This document shows positions 16,310 through 17,390 of a DNA stretch of 17,390 nt, piece after piece (within the stretch, counting starts at the first letter, position 1; the number at the start of each line of letters is the position of its first letter). The stretch comes from Caulobacteraceae bacterium. Lineage in GTDB: Bacteria > Pseudomonadota > Alphaproteobacteria > Caulobacterales > Caulobacteraceae. The translations under genes and the position numbers were made by a program. The stretch lies in the NCBI GenBank assembly GCA_004144935.1, contig SDZP01000031.1, positions 1-17,390 of the forward strand, given 5' to 3'. The notes under the pieces are model-generated. The model did no database searches. It was given only the letters and a program-made list of their open reading frames with translations, and had not been told where the DNA came from.

Positions 16310-17390
16310 ATGGACCGCGGCCAGATTCACTACGAACTCTACGTGCGCCGGAATCCGGGCTCCGGCTGGGTGCTCGACCTCGCCACCGAGGACCGCGCCC
16401 GCGCCGTCGAGACCGCCGAGGCGCTCCTGGAGATGGGCCATGCGGCCGCCGTCCGGGTGACCAAGGAGGTCCTCGATCCGGAAACCCGCGAGTTCCGCTC
16501 GGTCAGCATCCTCAACAAAGGCGCACCCGAGCGCGGCAAGGTCAGGAAGCCCGTCGAGCAGCGCGATCCGCTCTGCGTCAGTCCGCAGGACCTCTACACC
16601 CTGCATGCCCGGGAACGGATCGGCCGGCTGCTCGACAACTGGCTGCTGCGCCAGCGCGCCACCCCGTTCGAACTGCTGCACCGCGCCGATCTCGTCGAGA
16701 AGCTCGACGCCTCGGGGGTCGAGCTGCAGCATGCGGTCCAGAAGGTGGCGGTGCCGGAGGCCCAGGCCCGCGGCGTCGGCGTGCATGAGATCATCCGCAG
16801 CTTCCAGGCCCTGATCGAGCGGACCATCGCGCGGCTGATCAAGGACCAGCGGCGCGGCGCCTTCCCCGATTTTCGCAAGGAGTCCTTCGCCGCCGCCGTC
16901 GAGCGGCTGTGGAACGAGGCCGACCGCGGCTACCTGCTGGGGGCTGGCGTCGCCGGCTACCTGGCCGGCTCGGCGACCTGGGACGAGAAGATCGGCCGCC
17001 TGCTGGATCTCGCCGACAGGGCTCCGGCCGAGTCCGCCGCCCGGGCCGCCGCCCTGTCCGCCCTCGAGCAGCCCCTGGCGGAGATCGTCGGCGGCAAGGC
17101 CGGTCTCGGCGAGCTGCTCGGCGTCGACCTCGATCTGGGCGACACCCTGGCCGCCATCACCCGGCTGGCCGGCGCCCGCGCCGTCGAGGCGCTGATCCAG
17201 CTGGAGCCGAGCGTGGCCCGGGTGATGCCCACCCTGCCGCCGGCCGCGGCCCGTCTGGCCGAGTGGCTGGACGGCGGGCAGTTCGACAGCGTCCGCGCCG
17301 CCCTCGCTCAAAGGGTGCTGCGCGAACTGGTCGGGCCGCGGCGGCTGAAGCCCGGCGACCCCGAGGGCGAGATCGCCTGCCTGCGCGCCC
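16310..17390 (+). CDS. Unrecognised conserved-looking protein, partial (right edge)
   Basis: A single open frame runs from ATG 16310 to the window edge, giving at least 360 residues with no stop; the 3' end is missing. I do not recognise a characterised family. There is no signal peptide or membrane helix. The N-terminus (IHYELYVRRNPGSGWVLDLATEDRARA) has alternating strands and a helix. The rest is mainly helical, with segments such as CVSPQDLYTLHARERIGRLLDNWL, FELLHRADLVEKLDASGV and VHEIIRSFQALIERTIARLIK. Strong codon bias, an even amino-acid mix and well-spaced hydrophobic residues support real coding; the long minus-strand frame opposite it is low-complexity shadow. It is divergent from chvI across 201 bases and may share its control region. 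Confidence 0.82.
   Translation, partial: MDRGQIHYELYVRRNPGSGWVLDLATEDRARAVETAEALLEMGHAAAVRVTKEVLDPETREFRSVSILNKGAPERGKVRKPVEQRDPLCVSPQDLYTLHARERIGRLLDNWLLRQRATPFELLHRADLVEKLDASGVELQHAVQKVAVPEAQARGVGVHEIIRSFQALIERTIARLIKDQRRGAFPDFRKESFAAAVERLWNEADRGYLLGAGVAGYLAGSATWDEKIGRLLDLADRAPAESAARAAALSALEQPLAEIVGGKAGLGELLGVDLDLGDTLAAITRLAGARAVEALIQLEPSVARVMPTLPPAAARLAEWLDGGQFDSVRAALAQRVLRELVGPRRLKPGDPEGEIACLRA

Noticed and set aside
16160..17311. A 383-codon minus-strand frame opposite the last gene
   Set aside because: It is Gly/Gln/Asp/Ala-biased shadow. The plus frame from 16310 has normal composition and stays open to the edge.

Overview
This is a 17.4 kb, very GC-rich chromosomal window with dense, mostly overlapping genes. 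It looks alphaproteobacterial, most likely Caulobacterales (Caulobacter, Phenylobacterium or Brevundimonas type). The grounds are the linked order chvI-chvG-hprK-EIIA-HPr, an aconitase gene divergent from a ccmABCDG cytochrome c maturation cluster, a DUF2794 gene, and a CtrA-like box. I see no tRNA, rRNA, CRISPR array, integrase or transposase, so this is core genome rather than an island.

Layout. Positions 1-2657 hold a REP-like hairpin and a large FtsX/YbbP-type ABC permease. Positions 2782-3590 hold a BAX inhibitor-1 family membrane protein gene and its intrinsic terminator. A small DUF2794 gene faces it (3590-3925, minus). A 429-base stretch with no protein gene follows (3926-4354). It holds a dispersed palindromic repeat and a well-folded candidate RNA that ends in a strong intrinsic terminator. 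Next come a short-chain dehydrogenase (4355-5104, plus) and a convergent exported DUF1223 thioredoxin-fold protein (minus), whose stop codons overlap. Aconitate hydratase AcnA (5933-8632, minus) has a clear terminator.

Positions 8832-12328 (plus) carry cytochrome c maturation genes ccmA, ccmB, ccmC, ccmD and ccmG/dsbE. A Spy/CpxP-like exported protein is inserted between ccmB and ccmC. CcmABCD load haem onto CcmE and release it, and CcmG reduces the apocytochrome cysteines; ccmE, ccmF, ccmH and ccmI are not in the window. A small disordered 80-residue protein follows, under a candidate CtrA box. On the minus strand, reading from 16108 down to 12617, are the response regulator ChvI, its kinase ChvG, a short HPr kinase, a mannose-type EIIA and HPr. 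Together these are the envelope-stress system and the rudimentary regulatory PTS typical of Alphaproteobacteria. Divergent from chvI, an unrecognised long gene starts at 16310 and runs off the right edge.

The best leads outside the ordinary genes are: (1) the structured RNA with C-rich loops at 4104-4290; (2) an 11-bp perfect hairpin abutting the ccmC start codon, placed so that folding could bring a distant Shine-Dalgarno next to the AUG; (3) the Spy-like gene inside the ccm cluster; (4) the CtrA-like box before the 80-residue gene; and (5) repeated use of GTGA stop/start overlaps at coupled junctions.
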